Under the pieces are notes generated by a model that was given only the letters and a program-made list of their open reading frames with translations, searched no databases and had not been told where the DNA came from. 64,000 nucleotides of DNA. Source: Ramlibacter cellulosilyticus (lineage in GTDB: Bacteria; Pseudomonadota; Gammaproteobacteria; Burkholderiales; Burkholderiaceae_C). The stretch is taken from positions 557,177-621,176 of the forward strand of contig NZ_JACORT010000002.1 in NCBI RefSeq assembly GCF_014297465.1. Direction: 5' to 3'. The translations under genes were made by a program, and so were the position numbers. This document shows positions 27,001-29,826 of this stretch, piece after piece; position 1 is the stretch's first letter, and every line of letters starts with the position of its first letter.

Positions 27001-27800
27001 GCCTGAACCTGTTGGCCAACGACACGGACGCGGACGCCGACACCCTGGCCGTGGAGATCCTCACGCAGCCGCAGCACGGCACGCTCACGCGCAACGCCGA
27101 CGGGACCTACAGTTACCTGCCGCAAGCGAACTGGTACGGCACCGAGACCTTCACCTATCGCGTGAACGACGGCACCGCGTGGTCCGCGGCGACGACGGTG
27201 ACGCTGAACATCGCGCCGGTGAACGACGCACCGACGGCCTTCAACGCGAGCTACACGCTGGAAAAGGGCGGCAGCATCCGCGTCCGGCTCGACGGCCTCG
27301 TGGAGGACGTGGACAGCAACTGCCTCACCATCACGGTGAGCCGGCCGGCGCACGGCACGCTGTCGCGCAACCTGGATGGCAGCTACACCTACCGTCCCGC
27401 CACGGGGTTCACCGGCATCGACACCTTCACCTATACGGTGAGCGACGGTTCGCTCAGTGCTTCCGGCGTGATCACGCTGGTCGTGGTGGCCAGGCCCGCG
27501 AGCCCGCCGCCGTGCGGCGATTCCAGCGCGACGATCACCGTGCAGTCGTCCGAGGGCAGCACCAGCCTTGCGGAAACGGAGCCCGTCCAGTACCTCGTGC
27601 TGAACGCCGGGCCCGACGCGGCCAGCGCGGCGGCCGGCGTACCGGTCGACTGGTCGCAGGTCACCGACCTGGGATCGCTGCCTGGAAGTGGGACCGCCGA
27701 CAGTGCATGGCTTGCAGACCTGCTCGGGGCGGGCGAGGACGTGGACCTGGTCCGCCTGGCGCAACTGGTGGGGCTGAGCCTGCGGATGGACCAGGAGTGA
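1..27800 (+). CDS. Giant multidomain surface/secreted protein, 5'-truncated by window edge
   Basis: The frame is open from base 3, so the gene begins before the window; the first ATG inside (base 69) is not the real start. Residues below are numbered from that ATG. Order: CARDB-type repeats (about 1-1850), PPC-like fold (1851-1955), IPT/TIG fold (1956-2052), a conserved beta-rich region (about 2440-2640), FN3-like segment, propeller-like region (2830-3110), putative-Ig repeats (3350-4330), RHS/YD-like stretch (4695-4780), dockerin-like EF-hand DLNADGKVDGGD (4910), Big2-like pair (5034-5223), second propeller (5590-6060), Hint domain (6410-6657), unknown segment (6660-6950), zinc protease (HELGH at 7071), 15 cadherin-like repeats (7296-8690), DUF4114 (8694-8880), two more cadherin-like repeats and a tail to 9243. 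No RTX nonapeptides are seen. Domain names come from motif recognition; an extracellular adhesin or matrix role is inferred. The 5' end, and any signal peptide, is unseen. Confidence 0.93.
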   Translation, partial: AEGNNASLANVAAQARPYADLAVSSMTVPATARSGDDIDVTWQVTNRGNIVTGASSWVDRIILSQDSTIGNADDVVLANVTRSEPLAAGASYATTATVRIPTRIEGAYRIVVVGDVAGVVLEPDTRTDNTRISTPLTITATYADLVPEITAVPVDAHIAGTARVEWTVRNQGTIATDVGNWVDQVYLSTSPTLGAGAILIGSVTHSGALAVGGSYSTAFDLVVPRTVGVGPKYFIVKTDAFGSVFERGNTANNAASAAPTQILPELAPDLAVADVSGPLSVRPGDPVTITYTARNDGTAAAVGSWRDRIYVDRGAAGLVEVASRFNTERLEIGASAARSVSFVLPASFQEGDFRWVVRTDADNTVSELAGEGNNQVAAAAGVHIARPDLRLGGLTGTTLVRSGGQLHVDWTVTNAGNQTPANWTDQVYLVKGGVSRLMATVVHTGGLAAGAAYSASADFTVPLDFDGEYELLVVTDAGNVIDDHSRTDNRASRNLTVELSPYADLAVTSVTAPERIINDPAPIDVTWTVSNQGTGAGITSSWTDRVVLSQDDTYGNSDDLVVGEYRREGALEAGTSYTRTERFLLPPATTGRYKLFVVSDARSEVFENGAEGNNAARLDHVVDVMPIPYADLQVDSVVTTGTASSGRPLRLTWTVTNRGIASTNTDTWSDQIWLSRTPGGASVQGYGAAGHIGQLGVNDSYTRSIDVVLPQGIEGDFYLNVRTGGVYEFLYGGNNTGASVAIPVSLSPSPDLVVEAATLPATAKEGSQIEIGWTVVNQGAARAEGTWVDQVYLVPASGSGSNVWLGSFTYDRGLDAGIRYSRTELVTLPGRMEGQYRLVVVTNAGNSVYEHAAARNNNGFTTTASTLVSLLDRPDLRVGTVTVPEHVVAGGTAGIKYTVSNMGSVATSGQWVERVYLSLDGALSGDDLLVGTFGNGSALAPNESYSNDTATVNIPIRYRGDAYLIVVADSNNNVNEYPNEGNNVKAARLTIDPVPFADLVTSNVVAPDQAVHGSSIEVSYKVTNKGSAATRGEAASRTSWTETVWLTRDRTRPGKGGDVKLAEFTHNGLLEVGEDYLNTVQVSLPAGLGSGQYYITVWTDVYDVILEDTLATNINPDDPGQFDNNNYKARPISILGITPPDLVVTALSAATQATAGAPLTFTYTVQNKGDAFGGKWNDSVFLANSPDLEAATRVWSLGGFEQNRSLGNGESYTNTYTVQFGPPVDGLYLIVKADGYTWNRWWTGYVGELSESNNTRSTPTTVTPAASDLRITSVVTQPENFSGEETTVTWTVTNHGADVWAGTQGWLDGIYISKDPTFIRERASLVGSLVHANTGGLASGASYTASAKVRLPEGADGQYYIYVITDISHEGDGLALRPSPYGLPLASSEMRDPGDGAATRSYYASNVYEDLRNDNNRGQAALNITYREPDLVVENIQISEADPASGQPLTVTWTVRNNGNRATRNTAWFDGVYLSRDASLDNSDEPMVDRGSQAETVYRVRQTSLGTLLLPNGQRVPNYLEPGQSYTNTATFNLPESVSGSFHIIVKADTQLTMDPYWQTASTIRDGLPVIWRGSINDAVHEFANESNNTATKALTIRAVTPPDLQVTAVSAVDHVIAGQSFTVRYTVRNEGGNTPSDQQRWNDLVYLSKDRFLDVNQDRYVGYVAHANGLAAGASYDGQLAINVPRDMVGPYYVFVVTDPARAWGRGEFGEVREFGKDQNNATAAEQPVIIETPPPADLVVSNVVIPGTGSVGGQVQVTYTVKNESDYPALGRWTDAIYLSSDNTWDLGDKLLGKIERTAGDLAGRASYTQTLTALLPPVKDGTWRIIVRPDLYNDVYEGAITYTETGLNMAPGEANNRIASGGTMAVTVPVLQVASPLQTTLSANDVKLYKVTVAAGETLRVSLDSSAADGANEVYIRYGDLPSSYAFDAAYGVPFAADQQAVIPSTQAGDYYVLVRSRQTAANTPVTIRADLLPLMITSVTPDEGGTGDDDHRWVTVDITGARFKAGALVKLTRPGVAEIEPARWQVLDATRIRAVFDLRHAPRGLYDLTVINPDGSSVTEPYRYLVERGIEADVTIGIGGPRNLEPGDRGTYSVALQSLTNVDTPYVRFDIGVPEMGDSEYVLGGLNLPYVVFGSNVGGQPDGATLDTAGNTQAYGTTPTRITDANGAVRNDIPWASLDNQLNTSGFNLTPGYAFDIAGQGFAGATFNVQTYPGLAEWLAYDFEGLRDKLYAVRPDWKAQGLLDGGVQDLDKIAEGLAQKFLSTEAEVHVDKLERLAMPFRFNVLGTATPLTRDEFIADQRAHAERLRQAILADATAVAGLRVLAADAQQWAEGWLGALESAGLLRPLDEAPPIRAGQKVVSLNATLATGILLSHAGESYRTQADILGFFTQVQKWYGDTARYAGDPQATDAEIAFKEYRRDEYGNEVEIPVPVMADPAAYDLDARGDTHFINFNVFAGGVAEQEYIARLGITQQALNLTQYLQQAAAANATVAVQGPQGSLSANGSAYVPAGVALPYTINFRNPSNGPAGQLRIVTELDPSLDPRSLRLGDLKLGDINVHVPPGQANFQADFDFSGSKGFILRVSAGVDAEHRIATWLLQAIDPDTGEVMRDAVRGLLGAAGDPSQAATGKLQEGFVTYTVMASDDSDTEAVIASSARIFIDDAPPSESATTSIKVDRSAPSTTLAATALGSNAQGEPQFDVRWSAGDDVSGVKHVTVYVAKDGGDFQIWLRQAAPDRTQAIFTGEAGSSYEFLAVATDVAGNREAASVANAVLPDDGSRQALLDALGATESVEQTPELPIATPGRVYADNALFDQAQAMLPGFVAPVQTPELASVVAPFSVRSFAEGYAASAGDVGGFAMVQLPDGTLLVSAGSQRNEVFAFGVDGGRSTVPLFTMEQPVMDMAVDALGQLWVLTGHELLQVDPATGAILRQVQGPSQQELTHALAIHPSTGEIYVASGAGIEVFRPGEANASRAWRHFSNERVGDLAFGPDGRLWGVRWTGSRIDAASASATTDIISFPMSGRLAGRAELEYRLTGVIDSIAFGKAGTALDGLLVASSNVQQRPVNGTTDVPHQARVWAIELATRQVLQLAQGGTRGETLLATADGRILLAQTGGVDEIAPLQAPEVQSVSIADGAVVPLPVGGVAVRFDQAMWIGEGAGSVLDPANYRLFGLGVNAGETFDPVGVRWNAATRTAILDVSGLPAGQWQLEIAPTIKSAAEIQLGARYVTSFTAVVDLSHQVQLTFSNTRGNRATGEVSYDVDITNIGSDDIRGPVTLLLDPLRAFGAGIAGATDSGELWILDLTPGLQAFGNRLQAGATLLGQTVTIRPLSSVSPGVAALVKAEFGHGIYALPLANIPPALGIAEAPAAPDLVSEDLAPATAGQPWTAQLEAVDVDGTRMYWQVVSAPAGLVLTPDAAYTAEADGYHHRATLAWTPTERADADTEIVVRVQDSRGGVSTRRFHVAVAGGNHAPVLDFIGNITLEEGESLVLPLVASDADGQALTLAMRHLPAGASFDAATGTLSWTPDYDQAGVYAGVTVLASDGIRTVQRSFTVTVTQGYAQPVLGAVAAQTLREGDAFTLQLAGSVPGARRTGPATYEQADGTVVTLDYSAPWLPGGATLNTETGWLAWEPGFNQHGTFRVPVTLTASYLAPGEVDPVVTRVTRELVLNVLNANGAPEFDPDVGSTWNILEGQPLRISVFAFDPDNPVFEPKVRLTPTSPATGPETTDPTVTYEVIGLPTGASFDAETLELVWTPGYSQARAEAYQVLVRATDNGDGTGVPKTTTVIVPIVVSNANRAPEIGEIANAFVDQGAVLEIPVTASDADGNPLQLTFTGLPRFATVTQSVAANGQAQALVRFAPGAQDRGDYTITVMARDDGDGDINQVQAFARSFVVTARSVSEAPVITAPLQVVAVAGQALDLPILVSDLDQDALAISVEGLAQLGAGGARLVFDPQYGRARIQWTPTSADVGVYDLQVVVTDSGLPPADAGYTIPGNPVPNTTRHLLRVVVRAANAAPTLLGAQLNGQLVASDTATMSLNAAEGTPFSLALFAGDTDTDRLHWNVSGLPQGMALQVAASGQSASLDWTPGGFAAQDTNIEGGGNGRYRVQVTASDGSAQFTRVLEIQVANTNQAPRILPLPLQLVQEGETLAFTVRAADGDNDATALQLVHTGDMPAGVLFDATSGYFEWTPGQDVVNNAALANQAFTFTFSASDGQVTTTQTVQVRVFDTNRAPRIVASNHALVAGASFSLPIALGQAASAAGFGAWDPDGTEQTEALALRFEGLPEGAVYDAATRRLNWTPGPGQIGDFVVAAFAADGTQSAMQTFTLRVVAEASANAPEISVTTTPGAPALPGQLVVASVRADSYASIASISVQVRGLDAAQPDAWQSVALDAAGRFRLTPAQPGLVDIRVTATDVDGFTATEIHSVRVRDAADTAGPALAWTGALDTLGAAGIAAATPLRAHVADAQLMSWQLQIAAVGTDGWRTLASEELAAAAVDADLDLFTLDPALWTNGVYTLRLSATDLGGRTREIETRVIIDSTAKAQPQAMVADATVSLAGHDFTLARALPSLNASTGVDFGNWQLAGLATALTHDQVAGADASLQEAAWREGARVWLQAPSLTGGAPQNLRFTLATTTERLSAQPGAPVVLRPVFTSSAAGWTLEAHSSADGNAPEALLRLGSRLYQQAGDDAGLPWAPAGYTLTGPDGTRYTLTATGEVTSVRFGDGKEWLVSDAGVTAVGTDQRVVFNRDPSGRIELVSLGEQAIAYRYDGDGRLVLARSLSAPDMGTPYAYQGSQLLTDAITANLGAAVAWTSAPVAGSTPGQWSGAVAAGGTTLSFVVRESELGSTVKAPGAVGAVIVAIETEGSDTLSLEVTGGTVLGTTQVGSRKTTLVRVTEEGVKLLRLHGEGAAAVRVSIAGDLNADGKVDGGDAALAADANRPLVHANYGYRANVAPVAVGVAQLRTHTDLQGARRVDDIAEDLEGDRVFWRVLGATHGTASLSPDGRYVLFSPEAGYAGQAQIVLQADDGFAATAPIEMSVNVSGAKLLRIDMARMAVLTTGQAGLLRVTGEFEDESGVALTGGYVTFASSNGAVVGVDEAGRVRGTGQGTAYVTAQARGIEGVNAFTVSVDGRAPELGDSGFEVDVYPLAITLPLMGQRQLKVSLPDLTGENEGRSTNITGANAGTLYFVSDATVAEITADGLIRSKAAGVATVTIVHGGRQHRITLNVQPAVDGQGVVAGNQGVAVRDEAGNLLMVPPGALPEGASVSIQSRSLADLDMPLPGAGSQIGLGLYEIQLSADAQLPLQLAVLPGGVLNPDTGETETLAAGTEVLFWKKGTIRDAQGVEHDTWWLVDNGVIGDDGVARTSSPPYSGISGSGGIFALTKSTVTDASTGEIQVKGGFVNFDAMWAAAATMAIMPSAFMSATAVAVFSTATVVPIKYTLMGTYTTADPIPAGQFATSLLNFPSPPSYVDQSPAITSLQFDANTRKLTLAGQNFLPPGASASGYEVTVWLRPRGEQIAKPGNASSTPDRGLVWRSFTPTAVSAGQLEIELPEGIALSMHEVYVQRRAIIPSGTGTVKSWPVESDPVQAWQLGTANVLVTERASIHVFRDVQFAGSVFGLLKSITADEAGNALLMAGKYGNQIVYSDDGALAYVAGSGGRIYVVDSQTLAVVHTIHLVNRTDGEISDLQVADGWLYVTEGTRNGASNTRLMRVNVDQLSTGFLREQQRVQFAYEAPFGFTDMAVNNGSYLGLAAPMMRDSVTMLPNSGQAGSVYILDLGKIDRWTGRVDASAVTVIRAADFPAGRGKQPQYITSGNGNGEFVLSSGKDKNDGVIAVIAGTDANGNLDRSFKLVKPKGLTPRDAERDDPTYLTRRMQENVQRAAGNVVIDVDGVEYALVADYYFAFNGAFWNSDAFYGLGKQEGGKIGVIEDPFGKRGAPKFLGATSPIVGGSVDHLSLLGNKLFADVWIDEETPTGSRSYKSLFVWDAAGLVKAAREAKSNTHFMRASVPIDRLSPTDTQQIPYAMPTRYDGPAENGVFGWIYGIGTYSVPGRGNFAQAPDDVYPKIEYRYTGNVYREALGITDRDYDNILKGDGSIYAYAAKTLFYNGWNFFTAGFVGRQADRYAAVTNGDISATQYWNATGIDGLASVAAIGAAGYAGRAAAGAVGTGFWGEFASSAAGAVTYSIIQKAGQVATYNFTQDARQRIPSMGESLDAATASYLSAANLTQLTSDVMLDSGLGWLMGWMGSRSHVRAVANSPNTVNPTRIRVVEPQLAADPYGLRGSAADSSGGRILAAAGGEITTYSGRALAVPPKGVHTLDEALGWMEREGRNIDQYINRSATAMEQALQAVRMQEYILLASRNSLKDGNLIATLNAFHPIKTFGELRDQLGKQYAGTKLWEKIAEAAKRNTEQIACFVAGTLVHTREGLRPIEQIKAGDYVLSSPEQGGGEPTYKRVIRTFEKEAQETWFVSWEDQALLQKLKTGIAEQDYLDAYGNGFVVTTPNHPFWVVDSDEDALRWAETNVRLGPPYPARQWVRADHLAAGMNLLLADGRLVRVVTSARVYKTDDSTQGWVDYAGDGSKGLLVRMAQGQVRPHVPLHENRFRPDGSPLYGMRENPDEAYLDDEPPGTAPESWYRTKVYNFEVEEFHTYFVDTMGIWVHNANCGGYQRLDSVQKVYTSIREFDDYVRTLGAGELKGVRVVPDTVAEAAERIEDNWKGVQYNTYGAAFDAKSNQLFAIAVLGKSPFGTGVRELYGKHGDAIAHIDDGSGKPLAVAATMDVKAGPFGFQTNNLYQFIKSDFDFPTAGDSVRSGLLKFSKELRMVSARIAQGSVPAHVYAVQEARGVELATQSILKMANDPASWNRLQAATESIPGWNPNDWMSDRIFITLRKQLPDGRFVGGDTVVGFRKNPATGLWESYTAPARQALEALDAARGAGAQNLRDAYQFLKQNSSTYRLQELAGTGPAAGVADPGVADRLESLLDEARAYWIAQGASIGVLNDVTVELAAGLPAGVAGRTIGTHVEIAADGGGWGWFVDGTPLEAGEFTYDETLQSYAAGAGSEASGRLDLFTVLVHELGHVLGAADLARSEDVMSGHLAPGVRRMPTAADLAAWREANPASFVERVGAPLELVAGGSNTPAQALQATAAFLAPTTLAAIEGSIVLRESTAAQAGAAQAFTLGVRDRYLTFTVDDSGLSTAGFGPRDAFEAALLDAAMQPLHGTIGLTRSDALLNVQGAGGGLLRRAADPVHSTRNADGSTTYLLDLRSMVAGSIVNLRFDLIGFGAADSVVTVRDVHFIGAPEAADDEAVATEDGSVVISALANDVDAQLPGFAAELVAGAAHGSVTVNADGTFTYVPAANFYGTDSFTYRIAGATEAESSNIATVTLTVTPVNDAPEAAPANAGADEDGSVTLALSGSDVESTPLAWVVTTQPQHGTVTVGADGVAVYTPAADFNGTDTFAYAVSDGELSSAPASVTITVTAVNDAPVARDGMVTLAEDGTATVDLRDFGFDVDDATLVAEVVGDPAQGSFTANGDGTYTFTPAADFNGVDALRFRFVDAAGAASNEATLTLVVTAVNDAPTLAGQAVEGDEDTPIAGNLLATADDVDGPALSATIVAAPEHGSVALAADGSFVYTPDPDYFGPDSFTYQVSDGTLSSGIAAVAIVVRPVNDAPIAGTHALGVDEDTDLAIDLLAQASDIDSAGLVASVVAQPLHGRVDRNPDGTFTYRADANYNGTDTFTYRVNDGALDSGVATVTITVRPVNDVPLAIDGAAQTAEDVQLAIDLRPLGSDVEDGTPVPVILDGPAHGVLVANADGTYTYRPDADYFGADAFTFAMDDGDGSRSNAATFRITVTPVNDAPRLDDVALATDEDVSATGSLLAGARDIDSASLVPVLLAQASHGTVTFTAEGNFVYVPDGNFYGTDSFTYLVSDGELSSNAATVTIVVAPVNDLPVAQDRTLATGEDTSLAFDPRRFGSDVEDLQLAVEIVDGPVHGTLAPQGDGSYVYVPDADWNGEEVVRFRLVDSEGGRSNVATVRIVVAAVNDAPALQGQALELPEDGTLSGNVLDRATDIDSALLQSVLEQGPAHGTVALNADGSFSYRPDGDYFGADVFTVRVTDGSLYSGVATIAIQVLPVNDAPVLGDQAETVAEDHALAGNLLATASDVDDVALGASIVAGPAHGTLTVAANGTLRYTPDANWYGTDSFTWSVSDGTAASRTATFAITVDPVNDVPVASDWMLLTDEDTAAGIDLRTLGTDVEQETLTPQLVSGPHNGSFVLQADGSYVYTPAANWSGDDRVVFALRDASGALGTPATLLLRVVPVNDAPTASDLSLTVDEDQAVSGSLLAAAQDVDSVALQGTVATGPAHGTLVVNADGTFTYTPDADFHGTDAFTYRVGDGALASQPATVTVTVTPVNDVPLAFDQALALDEDDSVVFDLRGFGRDVEPGALLPEIVGGPDHGTLALGEDGRYVYRPAANFHGEDQVFFRLRDTEGGTSNLATLWLTVRPVNDAPVAEPMAITLAEDGTVFIAVRSRDIDGDPVTFTATGALHGTLVHEADGSYRYTPFADYFGADSFSYTLSDGTLSSTAVASLTITPVNDAPVAAGETVHVDDVGTVRIDLLANDTDVDNTREQLQPVIVTQPAHGTLTLNTDGTVTYKPTNRYWGPDSFSYVVSDGQLQSSPVTVAIDVIRTNRDPEFTSAPPAVIHLETNYAPGDSVWQVAGTQGKTTASFTLSQRESTMKDEFGYFVVDDAQGRIGNLLPGDPGYAAAALSLSRSTSIFAGSAASGITHARQLPAGRYLGFYLVQDASAGYWRTKNSANQVGNGPLAFFSFAQANPDGFDHLRATLGGNGVLSLRWEDLTGGGDQDFNDMVINARGLASARDGLIARLDYDADARDADGDVLSYSLADAPDGASIDPATGRVTWATATTGTYSFSVLASDGRGGSSTQSFTLTVEGPNTAPVANADSGAGGEDAVVRLNLLANDTDADADTLAVEILTQPQHGTLTRNADGTYSYLPQANWYGTETFTYRVNDGTAWSAATTVTLNIAPVNDAPTAFNASYTLEKGGSIRVRLDGLVEDVDSNCLTITVSRPAHGTLSRNLDGSYTYRPATGFTGIDTFTYTVSDGSLSASGVITLVVVARPASPPPCGDSSATITVQSSEGSTSLAETEPVQYLVLNAGPDAASAAAGVPVDWSQVTDLGSLPGSGTADSAWLADLLGAGEDVDLVRLAQLVGLSLRMDQE
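48..5610 (+). repeat. Array of about 14 CARDB-like beta-sandwich repeats
   Basis: Each unit opens with (A/P)DL-x-V, continues through WTVTNxG, a W-x-D-x-(V/I)YLS segment and a GxSY turn, and closes with a V-x-TD ... NN motif. Unit starts are near 48, 424, 806, 1160, 1505, 1888, 2249, 2621, 2990, 3419, 3800, 4288, 4808 and 5214, so most units are 115-130 residues; units 11 and 12 carry larger insertions. CARDB (cell adhesion related domain found in bacteria) is an Ig-like fold; the boundaries here are by eye. More units may lie before the window. Confidence 0.85.
10120..13060 (+). repeat. Putative-Ig (He_PIG-like) repeats in the giant protein
   Basis: About nine to ten units of roughly 90-110 residues share the signature 'N-x-AP-x(n)-EG-x(n)-DxDG-x(n)-LPxGAxFD-x(2)-TGxLxWTP-x(n)-A-x-DG'. 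This matches putative-Ig/cadherin-like modules of extracellular proteins, where the DxDG acidic motifs usually bind calcium. Units containing longer inserts (near 10750-11040) make the exact count uncertain. Confidence 0.75.
19296..20039 (+). other. Hint (hedgehog/intein-type) autoprocessing domain within the giant protein
   Basis: The domain opens at a cysteine (codon 19296-19298, residue 6410) in the context ACFVAGTLVHTREGLRPIEQ, the classic Hint block A. TTPNHPFWV supplies the block-B Thr/His, and it closes with FHTYFVDTMGIWVHN, the block F/G end (Asn at residue 6657). It is about 248 residues long, followed by ANCGG and not by a Cys/Ser/Thr extein residue. That resembles the pretoxin-type HINT family, in which the domain cleaves or transfers the polypeptide without protein splicing. 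About 2,590 residues lie downstream, unlike polymorphic toxins, where Hint sits close to the C terminus. Confidence 0.85.
20960..21430 (+). other. Metzincin-like zinc metallopeptidase domain in the giant protein
   Basis: The motif HELGHVLGAAD begins at nt 21279 (His 7071, Glu 7072, His 7075, candidate third ligand Asp 7081). It is followed by SEDVMSGHLAPGVRRMPTAAD, a typical Met-turn and trailing segment of matrixin-like domains embedded in large Ig/cadherin proteins. Asp as third zinc ligand is known in the snapalysin-like HExxHxxGxxD group. The region starts near LLDEARAYWIAQG. All catalytic residues are present, so an active protease is plausible; the substrate is unknown. Confidence 0.75.
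21955..26140 (+). repeat. Fifteen tandem cadherin-like (VNDAP) repeats
   Basis: Units of about 90-97 residues are delimited by PVND(A/V/L)P and contain ED, D(V/I)D or DVE, HG(T/S), NADGTFTYxP, FTYxVxDG and VTITV. They are of the bacterial tandem Ig/cadherin ('Cadherin_5/VCBS-like') type found in large adhesins, where acidic motifs at domain junctions bind calcium and stiffen the rod. Two subtypes alternate (see findings). Two related units follow after the DUF4114 module, at about 26940-27490. Confidence 0.88.
26150..26705 (+). other. DUF4114 domain in the giant protein
   Basis: The segment contains EFGYFVVDDAQGRIGNLLPGDPGY, a central FYLVQD stretch and the C-terminal signature WEDLTGGGDQDFNDMVI, which is diagnostic of DUF4114, a domain common near the C terminus of secreted bacterial proteins. 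The DxDFND acidic cluster suggests calcium binding. It sits between the main cadherin-like array and a short putative-Ig/cadherin tail. Function unknown. Confidence 0.75.
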
Positions 27801-27807
27801 GCGGACC

Positions 27808-27832
27808 AGCCCACCGCAACGCGCGGTGGGCT
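27808..27832. terminator. Hairpin shared by two convergent genes
   Basis: A perfect 10-bp GC-rich stem (27808-27817 with 27823-27832) with a 5-nt loop fills the 30-bp gap between the giant gene's stop (27798-27800) and the SecA-like gene's stop (27831-27833, which it overlaps). There is no T tract on either side, so it is either a bidirectional terminator relying on stem strength or a transcript-stabilising 3' hairpin. Confidence 0.6.
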
Positions 27833-29822
27833 AGTCGCTCTTGCCCGTGAAGCCCATGCGCTCGCCCGTGCGCCGGTCGTGCTTCAGCGTCTGCATCCGC
27901 ACGCGCCGGTTGTGCGCCTCGGCGCGGGCCTGCGTGTAGCGCGCCAGCAGCTTCAGCAGCCACGCGGGCAGGCGGCCGCTGCGCCGCGCCACGGCCCGCG
28001 CCACCGCCTGCAACGGCTGCCCGAACCGCACGAACACCTCGTCGTCCACGCACACGATCGCCTCCACGGTGCCCGGCTGCCCCTGCCGCGCGGAGCGGCC
28101 GAACAGCTGGCGGTCCACGCGCGCGCTTTCGTGGAACTCCGTGAGGATCACGTGCAGGCCGCCTGACGCGAGCACGTCGGCTTCCGGCTTGATGTCGGTG
28201 CCGCGACCGGCCATGTTGGTGGCGACCGTGATGCGGCCGCGGCCGCCGGCCTGCGCCACGGCCTCCGCTTCGGCCTGGTCCTGGCGCGCGTTCAGCACGG
28301 TGTGCGGCACGCCCTCGTCCTCCAGCAACCTGTCGAGGATCTCCGACGCCTGCACCGAGCGCGTACCCACCAGGACGGCGCGTCCGGCCGCGGCGAGTTC
28401 CGCCGCACGCGCCGCCACGGCGGCCCAGCGCGCGTCGTCGGTGGCGTGGCACGCATCGCGCAGGCGCAGACGCCGGCCCGGCTTGTGCGTCGGCACGGGC
28501 AGCACCTCCAGGTCGTAGGTGCCTTTCAGTTCCGCGGCGATCTCGCGCGCCGTGCCCGTCATGCCGCCCAGGAGCAGGTAGCGGCGGAAGAAGCGCTGGT
28601 ACGTCATCTGCGACAGAGTCTTGCGCTGGCCGGTGATCTCCGCGCCTTCCTTGGCCTCGATCATCTGGTGCAGCCCGCGCTCCCACGAGCGGTCCGGCAT
28701 CACGCGGCCGGTGAACTCGTCGACGATCTGCACCTTGTCCTCGGCGATGATGTAGTGCTGGTCGCGGTGGAAGCAGTGCAGGGCGGACAAGGCCTTGTGG
28801 ATCAGTTCCCGCCGCCACACGGCGGAGCGCCACACGCCGGGCAGGCCCACCGTCCATTCCGTCATGTCCGCTTCCGCGGCCGCGTTCAGGTACAGCTGCT
28901 GCCCGCCCTTGTGCTCGAAGTGCTCGCCCTCGCGCATGCGGCGGGCGAAGGCGATCGCCTGCTGGTACAGCTCGGCGCCCAGCTCGTCGGGCAGCGTCTC
29001 GGAGATGATCAGCGGCGTGCGCGCCTCGTCGATCAGCACGCTGTCGGCCTCGTCGATGATGGCGAGGTGCAGGCCGCGCAGCAGCACCGGCAGGCGCGCC
29101 GCGCCCGTCGCATACGCGCGCAGCCGGACGTGCGCGTCCAGCGTGCCCTTCGTCGCGATGCGGTCCTTCAGGTAGTCGAACACCAGTTCCTTGTTCGACA
29201 CGTAGGTGATGTCGCGCGCGTACTGCGCACGGCGGGTGTCCGGCTCCATGTCGCCCTGGATCACGCCGACGCTCAGGCCGAGGAAGTCGAACAGCGCGCG
29301 GTTCTCCTCCGCGTCACGCTGCGCGAGGTAGTCGTTGACGGTCACCACGTGCACGGCGGCACCGGTCGCGGCGCCCACCGATGCGGCCAGACCCGCCGTG
29401 ATCGTCTTGCCCTCCCCCGTGGCCATCTCGCCGACGTAGCCGTGCAGCAGCGTCCAGCCGCCCATCAGCTGGACGTCGTGGTGGCGCTTGCCGAGCGCGC
29501 GGCGCGAGGCCTCGCGCGCGCCGGCGAAAGCGCGGGCGAGCAGCACGTCGGTGAAGCCTTCCTTGGCCATGCGCGCGCACTGCGCGCGGAAGTCGGCCCG
29601 CAAGGCCGCGTCGTCCAGCGCCTGCACTGCGGCCTCGTGGCGGCCAGCCGCGCGCACCACCGCGTCCCACGGCATGCCGCGGCGCGGCAGCGCGGGCAGC
29701 CGCGCCAGCGCGCCGCGCAGCCATGCTTCCGCCGCGAGCTCGCGCACGTCCTTGCGTTCCAGGTAGACGCCGTCGCCCACCGTGATGCCCTTGCCCTTCA
29801 CCAGGGCGCCCACCATCGCCAT
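27831..29822 (-). CDS. SecA-like preprotein translocase ATPase, C-terminally short (accessory SecA)
   Basis: 663 residues against about 900 for housekeeping SecA. Visible family landmarks: HHDVQLMGGW, Walker A GEMATGEGKT (131-140, Lys 139), VTVNDYLAQRDAE, Walker B DEAD (257-260) followed by SVLIDEARTPLI, VGTRSVQASE, TNMAGRGTDI and a GRSARQGQPG arginine-finger region. It stops just after the EAHNxRxRxQTLK segment, so the helical wing, two-helix finger and the zinc-binding C-terminal tail of canonical SecA are absent. Start ATG 29822 lies 4 nt after the upstream stop, implying translational coupling; ATG 29816 is an alternative. It is the last gene of the HlyD/M50 operon and converges with the giant gene. 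Family membership is clear; an accessory SecA dedicated to the giant neighbour is inferred. Confidence 0.9.
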   Translation of the reverse strand: MAMVGALVKGKGITVGDGVYLERKDVRELAAEAWLRGALARLPALPRRGMPWDAVVRAAGRHEAAVQALDDAALRADFRAQCARMAKEGFTDVLLARAFAGAREASRRALGKRHHDVQLMGGWTLLHGYVGEMATGEGKTITAGLAASVGAATGAAVHVVTVNDYLAQRDAEENRALFDFLGLSVGVIQGDMEPDTRRAQYARDITYVSNKELVFDYLKDRIATKGTLDAHVRLRAYATGAARLPVLLRGLHLAIIDEADSVLIDEARTPLIISETLPDELGAELYQQAIAFARRMREGEHFEHKGGQQLYLNAAAEADMTEWTVGLPGVWRSAVWRRELIHKALSALHCFHRDQHYIIAEDKVQIVDEFTGRVMPDRSWERGLHQMIEAKEGAEITGQRKTLSQMTYQRFFRRYLLLGGMTGTAREIAAELKGTYDLEVLPVPTHKPGRRLRLRDACHATDDARWAAVAARAAELAAAGRAVLVGTRSVQASEILDRLLEDEGVPHTVLNARQDQAEAEAVAQAGGRGRITVATNMAGRGTDIKPEADVLASGGLHVILTEFHESARVDRQLFGRSARQGQPGTVEAIVCVDDEVFVRFGQPLQAVARAVARRSGRLPAWLLKLLARYTQARAEAHNRRVRMQTLKHDRRTGERMGFTGKSD

Positions 29823-29826
29823 ACCG

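Noticed and set aside
13446..27764. Minus-strand open frames of 2,135 and 2,628 codons, in the same frame and split by little more than a stop, opposite the giant gene
   Set aside because: Low-complexity Arg/Gly/Ala/Val/His translation, no start context and no recognisable domain; it mirrors the codon bias of the sense gene (high GC at third positions).
27501..27800. Type I secretion (RTX) signal at the C terminus of the giant protein
   Set aside because: No GGxGxDxUx nonapeptides or typical acidic-hydrophobic C-terminal signal; the tail is a short acidic/Leu-rich stretch.
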